DNA from: Pseudomonas alloputida
GTDB taxonomy: Bacteria > Pseudomonadota > Gammaproteobacteria > Pseudomonadales > Pseudomonadaceae
DNA length: 64,000 nucleotides
Direction: 5' to 3'
Assembly (NCBI RefSeq): GCF_021283545.2
Contig: NZ_CP128540.1
Span: forward strand, 1,461,501 to 1,525,500
The notes under the pieces are model-generated. The model was not told where the DNA came from, did not search any database, and saw nothing but the letters and a program-made list of their open reading frames with translations. Numbering within the stretch: the stretch's first letter is position 1; the number at the start of each line of letters is the position of its first letter. Positions 1 through 6,902 of this stretch are shown here, in pieces. The position numbers and the translations under genes are program-made.

Positions 1-47
1 AGCTTGGCCAAGCCCTCGACCGTCAACACTTCAGTTTCTTCGCTCAT
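1..47 (-). CDS. N-terminus of an unidentified phage protein, cut by the window edge
   Basis: Only the first 15 codons are visible (M-S-E-E-T-E-V-L-T-V-E-G-L-A-K). The ATG at 47-45 follows a good ribosome binding site (AGGAG, about 6 bases away). The gene is the next one in the leftward early operon. The start of an excisionase or other winged-helix DNA-binding protein would fit the position and the 'EGLAK' pattern, but this is a guess from position and 15 residues. Confidence 0.55.
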   Translation of the reverse strand, partial: MSEETEVLTVEGLAK

Positions 48-60
48 ACCTTACTCCTAG

Positions 61-106
61 CCTGACGCGTCAGGTTTTGGTTGTCACGCTGACCTGTCAC
101 GTCAGG
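61..106. promoter_or_regulatory. Two related palindromes, candidate operator pair
   Basis: CCTGACGCGTCAGG at 61-74 is a perfect 14-bp palindrome. CCTGTCACGTCAGG at 93-106 is a second, imperfect copy 32 bp away. They lie directly upstream of the ATG at 47 and overlap the stop codon of the gene at 102-344. The pair looks like the binding site of a dimeric regulator acting on the last, off-window part of the leftward operon. The ribbon-helix-helix protein at 1930-2157 is one possible binder; that is inference. Confidence 0.5.
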
Positions 107-344
107 TTCGTTTCGCTGGCGGTAGGGCTGGCTTCGACTCAATGAACGAGCTGGCAGAGTTCTCGCCGCCGATGTGGCGGAAATAGTCGATCTCGACCTT
201 TGCGCTTTCAATCAGCACACGACTGATATCCGAGACTGACTGGGCGCGCTGAACCTCTTTGGCCAGGTTTTCGTCATCGGCCTCGCGCACTGCTTCTAGC
301 TGGGCAAATAGATGGTCGCGAAGGTCGCTGAGCTTATTTTTCAT
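102..344 (-). CDS. Small phage protein of unknown function
   Basis: This 80-residue protein starts MKNKLSDLRDHLFAQLEAV and looks like one long helix followed by a second. Short helical proteins of this sort (start MKNKLSDLRDHLF, then a run ending near a conserved 'SAKVEIDY') are common in early regions of temperate phages. I know no function. It overlaps the upstream HNH gene by 11 bases and is translated after it in the leftward operon. Confidence 0.75.
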   Translation of the reverse strand: MKNKLSDLRDHLFAQLEAVREADDENLAKEVQRAQSVSDISRVLIESAKVEIDYFRHIGGENSASSFIESKPALPPAKRT

Positions 345-891
345 TCCGGGTCTTCCTCTTGATCTCTTTTTTCAGTTCGTTCTGCAGATGGAGGATGTCA
401 ACGATCTCCTCCGGTAGGTCCTTGTAATGTTTGTTTCTGCGCAGCTGGTTTTCGGAGAATGTTCTGAGGCACAGGTTCTCCAGGATTGTGTTCCTTACGT
501 TCCCGTCCTTGGCTGCGACAATCATTCCTTCTGGTACTGGTCCGTTGGCTTGCTCCCAAACGTGCGTGTGCAGGGGCTTCCAAACGTCGGGCTGGGCAAC
601 TTTTATCAGGATGTACCGACCCTTTCTGTGAGTTGCTCCTATTGGCCTAGGTTGCTGACCAGGCTGTATCCCAAGGGCCTCGCAGGTCGTAAGGAAGGTC
701 TGCCTTGATATCGCTGATCGGTGTTCTTTCGTCTTCGTGATTCCGAAGCCGGCTGCCCTCAGCGTGATGGCCGTCTTTGTCCGGCCTGGTAGCAAGACGC
801 AAAGTTGCTTGTTGGTTTTGCTGGGATAGAACTCGCGAAGAAGTGCATCTTCCGCCTCAGTCCAGCGCTTGACTGGCCCGCGCCTAGTCAT
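334..891 (-). CDS. HNH-type endonuclease-like protein with an N-terminal Myb/SANT-like domain
   Basis: The protein has 185 residues from the ATG at 891, which follows GGAG six bases upstream. Residues about 8-60 (WTEAEDALLREFYPSKTNKQL) resemble a SANT/Myb DNA-binding fold. Residues about 100-165 resemble an HNH_3 module: HTHVWEQANGPVPEGM, then DGNVRNTILENLCL and a following N-x-R. The pattern is typical of free-standing phage HNH proteins whose last histidine is replaced, so cleavage activity is uncertain. It overlaps the genes on both sides. Confidence 0.75.
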   Translation of the reverse strand: MTRRGPVKRWTEAEDALLREFYPSKTNKQLCVLLPGRTKTAITLRAAGFGITKTKEHRSAISRQTFLTTCEALGIQPGQQPRPIGATHRKGRYILIKVAQPDVWKPLHTHVWEQANGPVPEGMIVAAKDGNVRNTILENLCLRTFSENQLRRNKHYKDLPEEIVDILHLQNELKKEIKRKTRNEK

Positions 892-1246
892 GGCTTGCTC
901 CGGCCTGTAGTTCTCCGATAACCGATTGGATGCCGGCCACATAGCTGCCTGGCCGGCCTGCAGTCGCGCCGTTCAATCGCTCTACCACTACCTCGACCGG
1001 AGAGCCTCGCAGCGAGGCGACCAAATCAATCGCCCAGTTCCTCGCTTCCAAGTACATGAAGCGATTGATGGGTCCGGCCAGAGGCTGTGCCCGGCCAGAA
1101 AATTTCCGGGCCGGCTCTGCAATCTGCGCAGATGGGAGCTTTGCAGCCGACCTCGATGCGACCGAGTTGATCTGCCCGCGACCCCGCTTGAGCCCCATCG
1201 ATTCGATGATCTCCATCGCAGCTGGGCTGACATCGCGATGGCTCAT
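884..1246 (-). CDS. Phage protein of unknown function
   Basis: The protein has 120 residues from the ATG at 1246, which overlaps the previous stop as ATGA. A GTG six bases further upstream is an alternative start. The N-terminus (SHRDVSPAAMEIIESMG) is helical and the middle is rich in Ala and Arg. I do not recognise a family. The position in an unbroken ATGA chain supports a real, translationally coupled gene. Confidence 0.7.
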   Translation of the reverse strand: MSHRDVSPAAMEIIESMGLKRGRGQINSVASRSAAKLPSAQIAEPARKFSGRAQPLAGPINRFMYLEARNWAIDLVASLRGSPVEVVVERLNGATAGRPGSYVAGIQSVIGELQAGASHD

Positions 1247-1386
1247 GAGCACCCCCGGAAGTGGTCGGCCAGCACTCGGCGCCCGTCCAGGCCGCAGGCG
1301 GCGGACAGGTCGAGAACCTGTCCAAAGGTTGTCTCACGCTGCTGCAGAGCATCCCACAGCAGAAGCAGCAGGCCGGCCTGGCTCAT
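1243..1386 (-). CDS. 47-residue phage protein in an ATGA-coupled chain
   Basis: This short gene reads M-S-Q-A-G-L-L-L-L-L-W-D-A-L and ends in R-G-C-S. Its ATG (1386-1384) overlaps the stop of the upstream gene as ATGA, and its TGA (1245-1243) overlaps the start of the next gene in the same way. A GGAG lies about nine bases before the start. Without it there would be an unexplained 137-base gap in an otherwise gapless operon. Function is unknown. Confidence 0.7.
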   Translation of the reverse strand: MSQAGLLLLLWDALQQRETTFGQVLDLSAACGLDGRRVLADHFRGCS

Positions 1387-1943
1387 GGCTGCTGCTCCTG
1401 CACCACCTGCTGCTGCATGGCCTGCACGCGAAGTGCGGTGTCGATCTCCTGGTCCAGCTCTTCGCCGGATAGCCAGTTATCGCCACGCACCACCAGCAGG
1501 TCTTCATCGGGGTCTTCGATGCGCTCGCGGTCACGCAGCAAGCGGTACCGGCGTGCGTCGGCCACCAGTTTGACGTGCTCGTCGATGCTGAACTCCTTGC
1601 AGAATGCCGGCTGGCCTTTCTCCGCCATGTAGCGCATCGCTTCGTTGATGTCGCTGTACTGCAGGTCTCCTTCGACCACAACGTTCCGCAGTGCTACCGA
1701 CATGAAGTCCAGCACCTGCGCGTCACTCCAAGGCGCATACACGTACGCAGTCCCTTGCGAGCTCGCACCTATCAGGGATTGCTCAAGCTCTGCCTGCAGG
1801 TCGCCACCGCTGGCGCCGGCGATCACCGCCAGGCCGCGGCCGATCGATACGTGGGCACCGCGGAGGGCGAACGGCAGGATCTGCTCAAGGCTTCCACCCT
1901 CGGGCGCTTTCAAAACCAAGGTGATACGGTCAGGCGCTTGCAT
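1383..1943 (-). CDS. Phage protein of unknown function
   Basis: The protein has 186 residues from the ATG at 1943 (GGGGG seven bases upstream). An upstream in-frame ATG would overlap the Arc-type gene far more deeply. The sequence is acidic and mixed alpha/beta, with a C-terminal Gln-rich tail (QAMQQQVVQEQQP). No recognisable domain. It is coupled to both neighbours in the leftward operon. Confidence 0.7.
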   Translation of the reverse strand: MQAPDRITLVLKAPEGGSLEQILPFALRGAHVSIGRGLAVIAGASGGDLQAELEQSLIGASSQGTAYVYAPWSDAQVLDFMSVALRNVVVEGDLQYSDINEAMRYMAEKGQPAFCKEFSIDEHVKLVADARRYRLLRDRERIEDPDEDLLVVRGDNWLSGEELDQEIDTALRVQAMQQQVVQEQQP

Positions 1944-2157
1944 GTTGAACCCCCTTGGATTCTGCTGCCTGGGCCAGCGCATCGAGGAGGGCGTTGGCGC
2001 GGGCGCGTCCATCCAGTTCGTTGCGAATCGCGGTGATGATCAGGGAGTTCATCGAACGGTCGTCTGCGTCTGCTGCCGCTGCAACCTGGTCACGCATGCC
2101 ATCCGGCAGTCGAACCACGAACTTGTCCGCCTCGCGGGAGCCGTATTCAAAGGCCAT
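1930..2157 (-). CDS. Arc-family ribbon-helix-helix DNA-binding protein
   Basis: The protein has 75 residues. The N-terminal strand [10 protein letters not shown] followed by helices and [15 protein letters not shown] is the Arc/MetJ ribbon-helix-helix pattern. Such proteins bind operators as paired dimers. A repressor or auxiliary regulator of phage early genes is the likely role. The paired palindromes at 61-106 are one candidate target (inference). Confidence 0.88.
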   Translation of the reverse strand: MAFEYGSREADKFVVRLPDGMRDQVAAAADADDRSMNSLIITAIRNELDGRARANALLDALAQAAESKGVQHASA

Positions 2158-2452
2158 GGGCCACCTCCTTATTTACCTGCACGGCTTGTTCCTCAGCCAG
2201 CAGCTGGCGCCACTCCGATTCGGTGCGGTTGGCGTACAGCGGTTCGGACCGGTCGGGCTCAGGTTGATTTGCCGGCGCCGATTGCTGCAGACCGGCCTGG
2301 ATGCGCTCGAAGATTTCCTCGCGGTGCACAGCTACGCCTTCCGGAGCTTCGATGCCGAGGCGCACCTGGCTGCCCTTCACGCCCAGCACAACAACGGTGA
2401 TGTTGTCGGAAATCTTGATGGATTCGCCGATCTTTCTGGTGAGGATTAGCAT
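2147..2452 (-). CDS. csrA: CsrA/RsmA-family RNA-binding regulator with a C-terminal extension
   Basis: Residues 1-58 ([20 protein letters not shown] onward, then [22 protein letters not shown]) match CsrA throughout, including the conserved VHREEI that contacts RNA. CsrA binds GGA in mRNA leaders and alters translation or stability. At 101 residues it is about 40 longer than a usual CsrA of about 60. The extra tail is acidic and ends in [15 protein letters not shown]. The start at 2452 follows AGGAG seven bases upstream; longer in-frame starts run into intergenic sequence. It sits in the leftward early operon, so it is probably under CI control. It may retune host or phage translation (inference). 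Confidence 0.93.
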   Translation of the reverse strand: MLILTRKIGESIKISDNITVVVLGVKGSQVRLGIEAPEGVAVHREEIFERIQAGLQQSAPANQPEPDRSEPLYANRTESEWRQLLAEEQAVQVNKEVAHGL

Positions 2453-2502
2453 GGTCAAACTCCTGTAGGGGTAGGGGTGATGACATTCACCACCCCTTGC
2501 GA

Positions 2503-3336
2503 TCACTTGATGCCGATGAAGGGAAGAGGGGCTTGCCCGCCGGTATAGGTCGGCAGCTTGCCGTCCCACTTCTCAACGGCGTTGAGGGTCACCACGTCGG
2601 GATTGGCACGCAGCGCCTGGGCGCGGACCTCGATCGCCTTGGCATCTGCCTGAGCAATCAGCAGCTTGGCGTCGGCCTCGCCTTGGGCGCGAGCGCGCTC
2701 CTTGTCTGCCTCGGCCTTGGCCTGTGCGACCTCATTACGGCGCTGTTCAGCCATCTGGGTTGCCTGGATCTTGGCATTGAGGCTGTTGGTCACTTGAGGC
2801 GGCAGGGCCAGATCGGAGGCGTAATAGATCCGCTCGAGGTTGATGCCGATTGGCGCAACCTGGGTGCGCACACGCTTTTCCACCGCTGTGAGGAGGTCGG
2901 CCTTGCCTGCGCCGTACACGCTTTCCACCGGGAGGGTGGAGGCAACGTCATTGAAAGCGTCGCGGACCATGTTGCGCAGGAACTTGTTGGTGATCTCGTC
3001 TATGCCGGCGCGGTACTTCTGGAACAGGGTGGTGACCTTGTCCGGAGCGACTGCATAGGTGATACCCACGTCGCCGCCGACCTTCATGCCCTCGACGGTT
3101 TGGAAGGTGATCGTCTCGTCGCCAGTCCAGGTCTCGGTCTGGGTAAAGGTCGGGAACAGGTATAGCTCTTCGTTGATGCCAACCCAGTACTTGCCGGTGC
3201 CGACTTCCTTGAGCTCAACGCCCTTTTCCGAGCCGTACAGGTTCACGATGACGCCGACGTTGCCAGCCGGAACCTTTGAGCATCCGCCCAGGACGGCGAG
3301 AGCACACAGCGATACAGCAGCGAGTAAACGCTTCAT
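2503..3336 (-). CDS. SPFH/Band 7 (prohibitin-like) lipoprotein
   Basis: The protein has 277 residues. A lipoprotein signal ends in the lipobox V-L-G-G-C19, and Ser at +2 predicts an outer-membrane lipoprotein. Residues about 25-190 form an SPFH/Band 7 domain ([17 protein letters not shown], then [20 protein letters not shown]). The helical coiled coil after it is rich in [19 protein letters not shown] proteins form membrane microdomain rings; bacterial HflK/HflC are relatives that control FtsH. The gene is coupled by ATGA to the upstream small membrane protein gene. A role in envelope change or superinfection exclusion is inference. Confidence 0.88.
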   Translation of the reverse strand: MKRLLAAVSLCALAVLGGCSKVPAGNVGVIVNLYGSEKGVELKEVGTGKYWVGINEELYLFPTFTQTETWTGDETITFQTVEGMKVGGDVGITYAVAPDKVTTLFQKYRAGIDEITNKFLRNMVRDAFNDVASTLPVESVYGAGKADLLTAVEKRVRTQVAPIGINLERIYYASDLALPPQVTNSLNAKIQATQMAEQRRNEVAQAKAEADKERARAQGEADAKLLIAQADAKAIEVRAQALRANPDVVTLNAVEKWDGKLPTYTGGQAPLPFIGIK

Positions 3337-3581
3337 TGGTCTTCCTCATTGGTGATTGCCGCAGAAGCGCGGCGCTTGTTGAAAAGGTGGTAGGCGAGGG
3401 CGATCGACCCGATCAGCCAGATGGCGATCAGTGCCAGGCCGATAATCACCAGGGCGTCGGATTCGCTGCTGACCAGGGATGGCGCGATGAAGCGCAGTAC
3501 TGCCAGCGAAATGATCGCGTACAGAAATGCGCAAGTCAGATTGATCAGCAGGTCCAGCGTTCTGATTGAGGGTGGTTTCAT
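3333..3581 (-). CDS. Small membrane protein with two transmembrane helices
   Basis: The protein has 82 residues from the ATG at 3581, which follows GGAG eight bases upstream. Two hydrophobic segments (about residues 10-35, ending in the run LAVLRFIAPSL, and about 42-65) are followed by a basic KRRASA tail. It overlaps the SPFH lipoprotein start by ATGA, which suggests coupled production. Function is unknown. Confidence 0.75.
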   Translation of the reverse strand: MKPPSIRTLDLLINLTCAFLYAIISLAVLRFIAPSLVSSESDALVIIGLALIAIWLIGSIALAYHLFNKRRASAAITNEEDQ

Positions 3582-3664
3582 CACTTTCTCCAGGGCGAGC
3601 AAAGGCCCGCCGCGTTTGTTGGCTTTCGCAAAAATCAGGGTTGGATCAGGTCAGGTGGCTAGTT

Positions 3665-4048
3665 TCACGCCACCGCCAGGGCGCATTCAGCGCGCCGGGT
3701 TGCTACTCGTAATTCCACTTTCCGGCCTTGACCGCCGCCTCGACGTATACGGGTGAAATCGTGGTCATCACCGATCATTCCGTGAATGGCCATGATCACT
3801 GCTAGGGTAGTAGCTGCTGGATTGATCAGTCCGCGCTTGAACGCCTCAAGAACCAAGGCCCGAATACTTCCAGCCCCTAATTTCAAACGCGCACTTTCCA
3901 AGCGCTTTTTGAGAGTTGCCGGGCTGATATTCATCTCTCTGGCAGCCTCTTTAACTGTCCGGTCGTTCGCGCAGTGCAGTACGCCTTCAAGCTCACGTGG
4001 GGCGAGCAAGCCTTGGATTCCATGCCAATTACCAACAGTCATTTCCAT
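3665..4048 (-). CDS. LuxR/GerE-type HTH regulator, single-domain
   Basis: The protein has 127 residues. Residues 14-75 (LLAPRELEGVLHCANDRTVK, then EAAREMNISPATLKKRLESA and RLKLGAGSIRALVL) are a GerE-type helix-turn-helix, normally the C-terminal DNA-binding domain of LuxR proteins. No sensor domain is present. The C-terminus is basic (RIRRGGGQGRK). It is the first gene behind the leftward promoter at 4085-4113, the place lambda uses for N. A regulator of early transcription is likely, mechanism unknown. Confidence 0.8.
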   Translation of the reverse strand: MEMTVGNWHGIQGLLAPRELEGVLHCANDRTVKEAAREMNISPATLKKRLESARLKLGAGSIRALVLEAFKRGLINPAATTLAVIMAIHGMIGDDHDFTRIRRGGGQGRKVELRVATRRAECALAVA

Positions 4049-4084
4049 ATCGCCACCCGAGAGTGTGTTCGTCGTTGGGAAGGA

Positions 4085-4128
4085 AATTATCAGCGGTTAT
4101 ACAATCGGTCAATAACCTGCGGTCATAT
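4085..4128 (-). promoter_or_regulatory. Leftward early promoter PL with two operators
   Basis: On the minus strand TTGACC (4113-4108) and TAATTT (4090-4085) are separated by exactly 17 bases, a near-consensus sigma-70 promoter. Operator-like sites at 4112-4128 (AATAACC TGC GGTCATA) and 4086-4102 (AATTATC AGC GGTTATA) cover the -35 and -10. They match the sites between cI and cro, so CI or Cro binding would shut this promoter. Confidence 0.75.
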
Positions 4129-4142
4129 TTTTTCAGGTGACG

Positions 4143-4169
4143 TAAAAAAGCCCGGGGTCTCCGGGCTTA
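4143..4169 (-). terminator. Rho-independent terminator of the cI transcript
   Basis: On the minus strand AAGCCCGGAGACCCCGGGCTT is followed by TTTTACG. It lies right after the cI stop codon and separates the repressor gene from the PL region. Confidence 0.88.
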
Positions 4170-4177
4170 GAAGTGCG

Positions 4178-4993
4178 TTAGCGACGGCGTGATCTGCGGA
4201 CTGTGGACCACCAGAAGACCCGCCCCAGCATCTTGACCTCTCGCTGCCAATCCTCGGCGCTCATGATCTCGTCCGGATACTCGTGACTGTTCTCGCTGCT
4301 GATACGTACCGCCCCATGGGGTAGGCGGTAGAGGTACTTTACCCTCAACATGCCCCCATGATTGAAGGCGTAGATGTCGCCGTCATAGATCAGCGTGTCG
4401 CTCATATCGAAGCCAATAGCTGCGCCATCAAGAATCAAACGCTCCATGCTTGAGCCTTTGATCCGAGCGACTGCGGCGCTGTTGCTATTCACGCCGGCGG
4501 CGCGAAGGGTGTCTTTGCTGAATCGCAGTTGTCTGCCGGCGATTTCCGCGACCTCAGTCATTCCATTTCCACCAGCAAACTCAACCTCTGCAAAGTAAGG
4601 CACCTCTACCTCATCGCTATCGACGGGGTCACCGTCCTCCCAGGCGGAAAGCGAACCGAGCAGCTCCATGTCGTCGCCCTTTCTAGGCTGCGTGGTCTCG
4701 ACGCCCAGTTGCGATGGTCCAGCAGCATTGGGCAAAGCATCCCCGAGCTCTTTCGCAAGACGAGGGCTGAAGTCCTCCACTGACACGTTGAGGGCTTTCG
4801 CGAAGCCGAGCGCGATAGGCAGGTTCAGGGCGTTTACCCCGTTCATGTACATCGAAACGGCTGACTGGGTGATGCCTAACTTTTCGGCAAGGCTCATCTG
4901 GCTGAGCCCGTGATTGCTCTTGCTGGCCAGGTAGACGGCCTTCAGGGCCTGGCATTCAGCGAGCTCTTCTGGAGTGAGGGTGCGCTTTTTCAT
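4178..4993 (-). CDS. cI: CI-type phage repressor (XRE HTH plus S24 peptidase domain)
   Basis: The protein has 271 residues. The N-terminal HTH is LSQMSLAEKLGITQSAVSMY. The C-terminal LexA/S24 domain has the catalytic serine in RIKGSSMERLILDG and the lysine in MLRVKYLYRL. RecA-stimulated self-cleavage, and so SOS induction, is expected from the family. The ATG at 4993 is preceded by GGAC five bases away. An ATG at 5002 is the alternative, and either start leaves the nearest operator (5005-5021) just upstream. It is transcribed away from cro and ends at its own terminator. Confidence 0.95.
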   Translation of the reverse strand: MKKRTLTPEELAECQALKAVYLASKSNHGLSQMSLAEKLGITQSAVSMYMNGVNALNLPIALGFAKALNVSVEDFSPRLAKELGDALPNAAGPSQLGVETTQPRKGDDMELLGSLSAWEDGDPVDSDEVEVPYFAEVEFAGGNGMTEVAEIAGRQLRFSKDTLRAAGVNSNSAAVARIKGSSMERLILDGAAIGFDMSDTLIYDGDIYAFNHGGMLRVKYLYRLPHGAVRISSENSHEYPDEIMSAEDWQREVKMLGRVFWWSTVRRSRRR

Positions 4994-5004
4994 ACCGTCC
5001 ATTG

Positions 5005-5068
5005 TATAACCGTAGATTATGGGCGACAAATACCGCAGGTATTTACAAAAGAATCACCGCAGGTTATT
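5005..5068. promoter_or_regulatory. Three-site right operator region between cI and cro
   Basis: Three 17-bp sites with 7-3-7 symmetry are seen: TATAACC GTA GATTATG (5005-5021), AAATACC GCA GGTATTT (5028-5044, perfect arms) and AATCACC GCA GGTTATT (5052-5068). Their centres are 23 and 24 bp apart, as in lambda OR. A rightward promoter fits TTTACA (5042-5047) with an AT-rich -10 at 5064-5070, so the second and third sites would cover PR. Confidence 0.8.
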
Positions 5069-5100
5069 TTTCCCGGTAATAGCCACTTTCAGGTAGCCCC

Positions 5101-5394
5101 ATGACGCCTGTATCTCTAACCCATTTCGTTGACTGCCGAGGACAGAAAGATGCTGCGCGGCGTCTCGGGCTTTCACAGGCAGCGGTAAGCAAAGCTGTCC
5201 GATCTGGAAGAACCATTTACGTTGTCAGCCTCGGGGCTGATCGCTGCGCTGCATTTGAAATCCGGTCATTTCCTGCCGTAGGAGCAAGCGGCAAGACCCT
5301 TGCCGACCTTGAAGAAATGATCACAGTTTCTGTGCAATCGGCACAGCCTCTCCATGGATCTGTTCATTCATACAGTGCTGAGGTTTTGCCGTGA
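5101..5394 (+). CDS. cro: Cro-like repressor
   Basis: The protein has 97 residues. The segment GQKDAARRLGLSQAAVSKAV followed by RSGRTIYV matches the lambda Cro HTH pattern. It is divergent from cI and directly downstream of the operator region. The C-terminal 40 residues are longer than in lambda Cro (66 residues) and have no clear match. It overlaps the next reading frame by GTGA. Confidence 0.85.
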   Translation: MTPVSLTHFVDCRGQKDAARRLGLSQAAVSKAVRSGRTIYVVSLGADRCAAFEIRSFPAVGASGKTLADLEEMITVSVQSAQPLHGSVHSYSAEVLP

Positions 5395-5603
5395 GCTTGG
5401 ACACCGAGAGCAAATGCAGTGACTTCGGTGTCACCTGCCGAGCGCTTCAAGGATTCTCTTTGCCTAAAGGGCCTCTTGCGGGCCTTCCAATGGCGACCAC
5501 TTGTCGCTTGAATCATTCGACAAAAATTCAAGCGCATTTTGCGCTTTCAAAGGAGTGTGAAGTGCGCGAGCAATCATCTAGTCCGCCCGCCCGCCCAGGG
5601 TAA
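5391..5603 (+). CDS. Possible small early protein after cro
   Basis: This 70-codon frame starts with GTG overlapping the cro stop (GTGA), with GAGG seven bases upstream. The product is polar with no known motif. A hairpin with 8-bp arms (5400-5407 and 5425-5432) lies inside its start region and another at 5530-5546. It may instead be leader sequence between cro and the terminator at 5660. The site would suit CII in lambda, but the protein does not resemble CII. Confidence 0.4.
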   Translation: MSLDTESKCSDFGVTCRALQGFSLPKGPLAGLPMATTCRLNHSTKIQAHFALSKECEVREQSSSPPARPG

Positions 5604-5659
5604 AGGCGCCTAATTTTGTGATTTGGACAAGAACAATCCTCTTCGTCCAGGCACAAAAA

Positions 5660-5683
5660 AACCCGCTTGCCGGCGGGTTCTTT
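5660..5683 (+). terminator. Rho-independent terminator after cro
   Basis: AACCCGC TTGCCG GCGGGTT is followed by CTTT. It stands where lambda has tR1, between cro and the replication operon, and would limit rightward early transcription unless antiterminated. Confidence 0.75.
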
Positions 5684-5740
5684 AAATCCAGTCCCTTGCA
5701 GGGGACCTTCTTGAAACGTCTTTCATTAGGAGACGGCGAT

Positions 5741-6076
5741 ATGTCGCACCCAAAAAATACCACCGCGCAATCATCGGTGCAAGCAATCCTCACCACCAAG
5801 GTGGGGTTCTTGAATGCTCCAATCAGCCCAGTTGCCGACCAGTTGCTCAGCGTTGATGCTGGGATGAACGCCGAAGACGCTCTGCGCGCGGCCCGTACCC
5901 TGTCTTCCGGCCTGAGCCAACTCTGCCAACACATGCACGACAGCCTGAACATGGGTGAGATGGCGTACTGTGATGGCATGGCCGCCCTGAGCTTCCTGGG
6001 AGAGACCGTAAGCGCATTGGTTTGGTCGGTTGAAAAGAGCGTTGCCGCCGCTGCGGGCCGCGGGGGTGAGCAATGA
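5741..6076 (+). CDS. DUF3077-like phage protein
   Basis: The protein has 111 residues from the ATG at 5741 behind AGGAG (7 bases). Residues about 30-100 (LLSVDAGMNAEDALRAARTL, then a helical hairpin ending ETVSALVWSVEK) resemble DUF3077, a small Pseudomonas family also found in the host gene at 42915-43187. Function unknown. It opens the rightward early operon after the terminator and overlaps the next gene by ATGA. Confidence 0.75.
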   Translation: MSHPKNTTAQSSVQAILTTKVGFLNAPISPVADQLLSVDAGMNAEDALRAARTLSSGLSQLCQHMHDSLNMGEMAYCDGMAALSFLGETVSALVWSVEKSVAAAAGRGGEQ

Positions 6077-6597
6077 GACCTCAAGCCGAAACTCTTTCGA
6101 GCCCGTTCGCCACGTATGGCCTGCACGATGTGCTTGAGGCTGCTGGAGATATTCCCGTTCATGAATCCTTGGGCGCCGCCACCGATCGCCTTGAGGCCGT
6201 TTTGGCCGGCCTGCGTGAGCTGATGCAGGACCCTACCGTCACGCAGCACGCCACACTCGTATTTTATGCAGCGGAGTCAGCGCTGGCGCTCGTTTATGCA
6301 GCGCATGCCGGCGTTGATCCGGAGATGGAAGGCGCGCCACAAAACAGCACCTTACCCGAACGTGGTGCGCCACCTGTCGATGGCCCCTGCAGAACAATAG
6401 GTGAACGCCTTGTTCTTGCTCGTGCATGGGCGGGTCTGACCCAGTCCAAGCTGGCGAAGAAGATTGGCATCGAACAGGCATCAATCTCGCAGCTTGAGAG
6501 GGGGGAATCCCAGCGCAGTACGTACGTTGCAGAAATGGCTCGTGCTTGCGGCGTTAGCACGGACTGGCTGGCCTTCGGATCGGAGGCGTCAGCATGA
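6073..6597 (+). CDS. XRE-family regulator with an N-terminal DUF3077-like helical region
   Basis: The protein has 174 residues. Residues about 108-170 are a Cro/C1-type HTH (RLVLARAWAGLTQSKLAKKI, then GIEQASISQLERGES). Residues 30-85 form a helical hairpin reminiscent of the neighbouring DUF3077 protein. The combination suggests that DUF3077 modules act as ligand or partner domains for a DNA-binding protein (inference). It is coupled by ATGA on both sides. Confidence 0.8.
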   Translation: MRPQAETLSSPFATYGLHDVLEAAGDIPVHESLGAATDRLEAVLAGLRELMQDPTVTQHATLVFYAAESALALVYAAHAGVDPEMEGAPQNSTLPERGAPPVDGPCRTIGERLVLARAWAGLTQSKLAKKIGIEQASISQLERGESQRSTYVAEMARACGVSTDWLAFGSEASA

Positions 6598-6902
6598 GCC
6601 ATTCAACTAGCCAAGTTATCCCAGCATGGCAGGGCGGCGGAGCGCAATGTGAGATCGTCTATGACGTAACCCTCACCGCCGCGGAAATCTCACGCTTCAA
6701 CGAAGCCCGCGAGGCGTTCCGGGCCATCAAAAGCCTGTATTGGTCGAAGGTTGTCCCTGGTCTCGGCGGCTTTGATAACCCCGTAGTGTGCGAGCTTGAG
6801 CGCCTTATGGAGCGTGTCGTCTTCGACACGCGCAACTTCCTCTACCCCCATCGTGACGCTGCAGCCTCCCACGAAGCAAAAGATGTGGGAGGTGCGGCAT
6901 GA
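6594..6902 (+). CDS. Phage protein of unknown function
   Basis: The protein has 102 residues, again with overlapping ATGA starts at both ends. Its middle (FNEAREAFRAIKSLYWSKV and the following helix) is helical. It may be another member of the helical family encoded just upstream, but similarity is not clear. Confidence 0.65.
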   Translation: MSHSTSQVIPAWQGGGAQCEIVYDVTLTAAEISRFNEAREAFRAIKSLYWSKVVPGLGGFDNPVVCELERLMERVVFDTRNFLYPHRDAAASHEAKDVGGAA

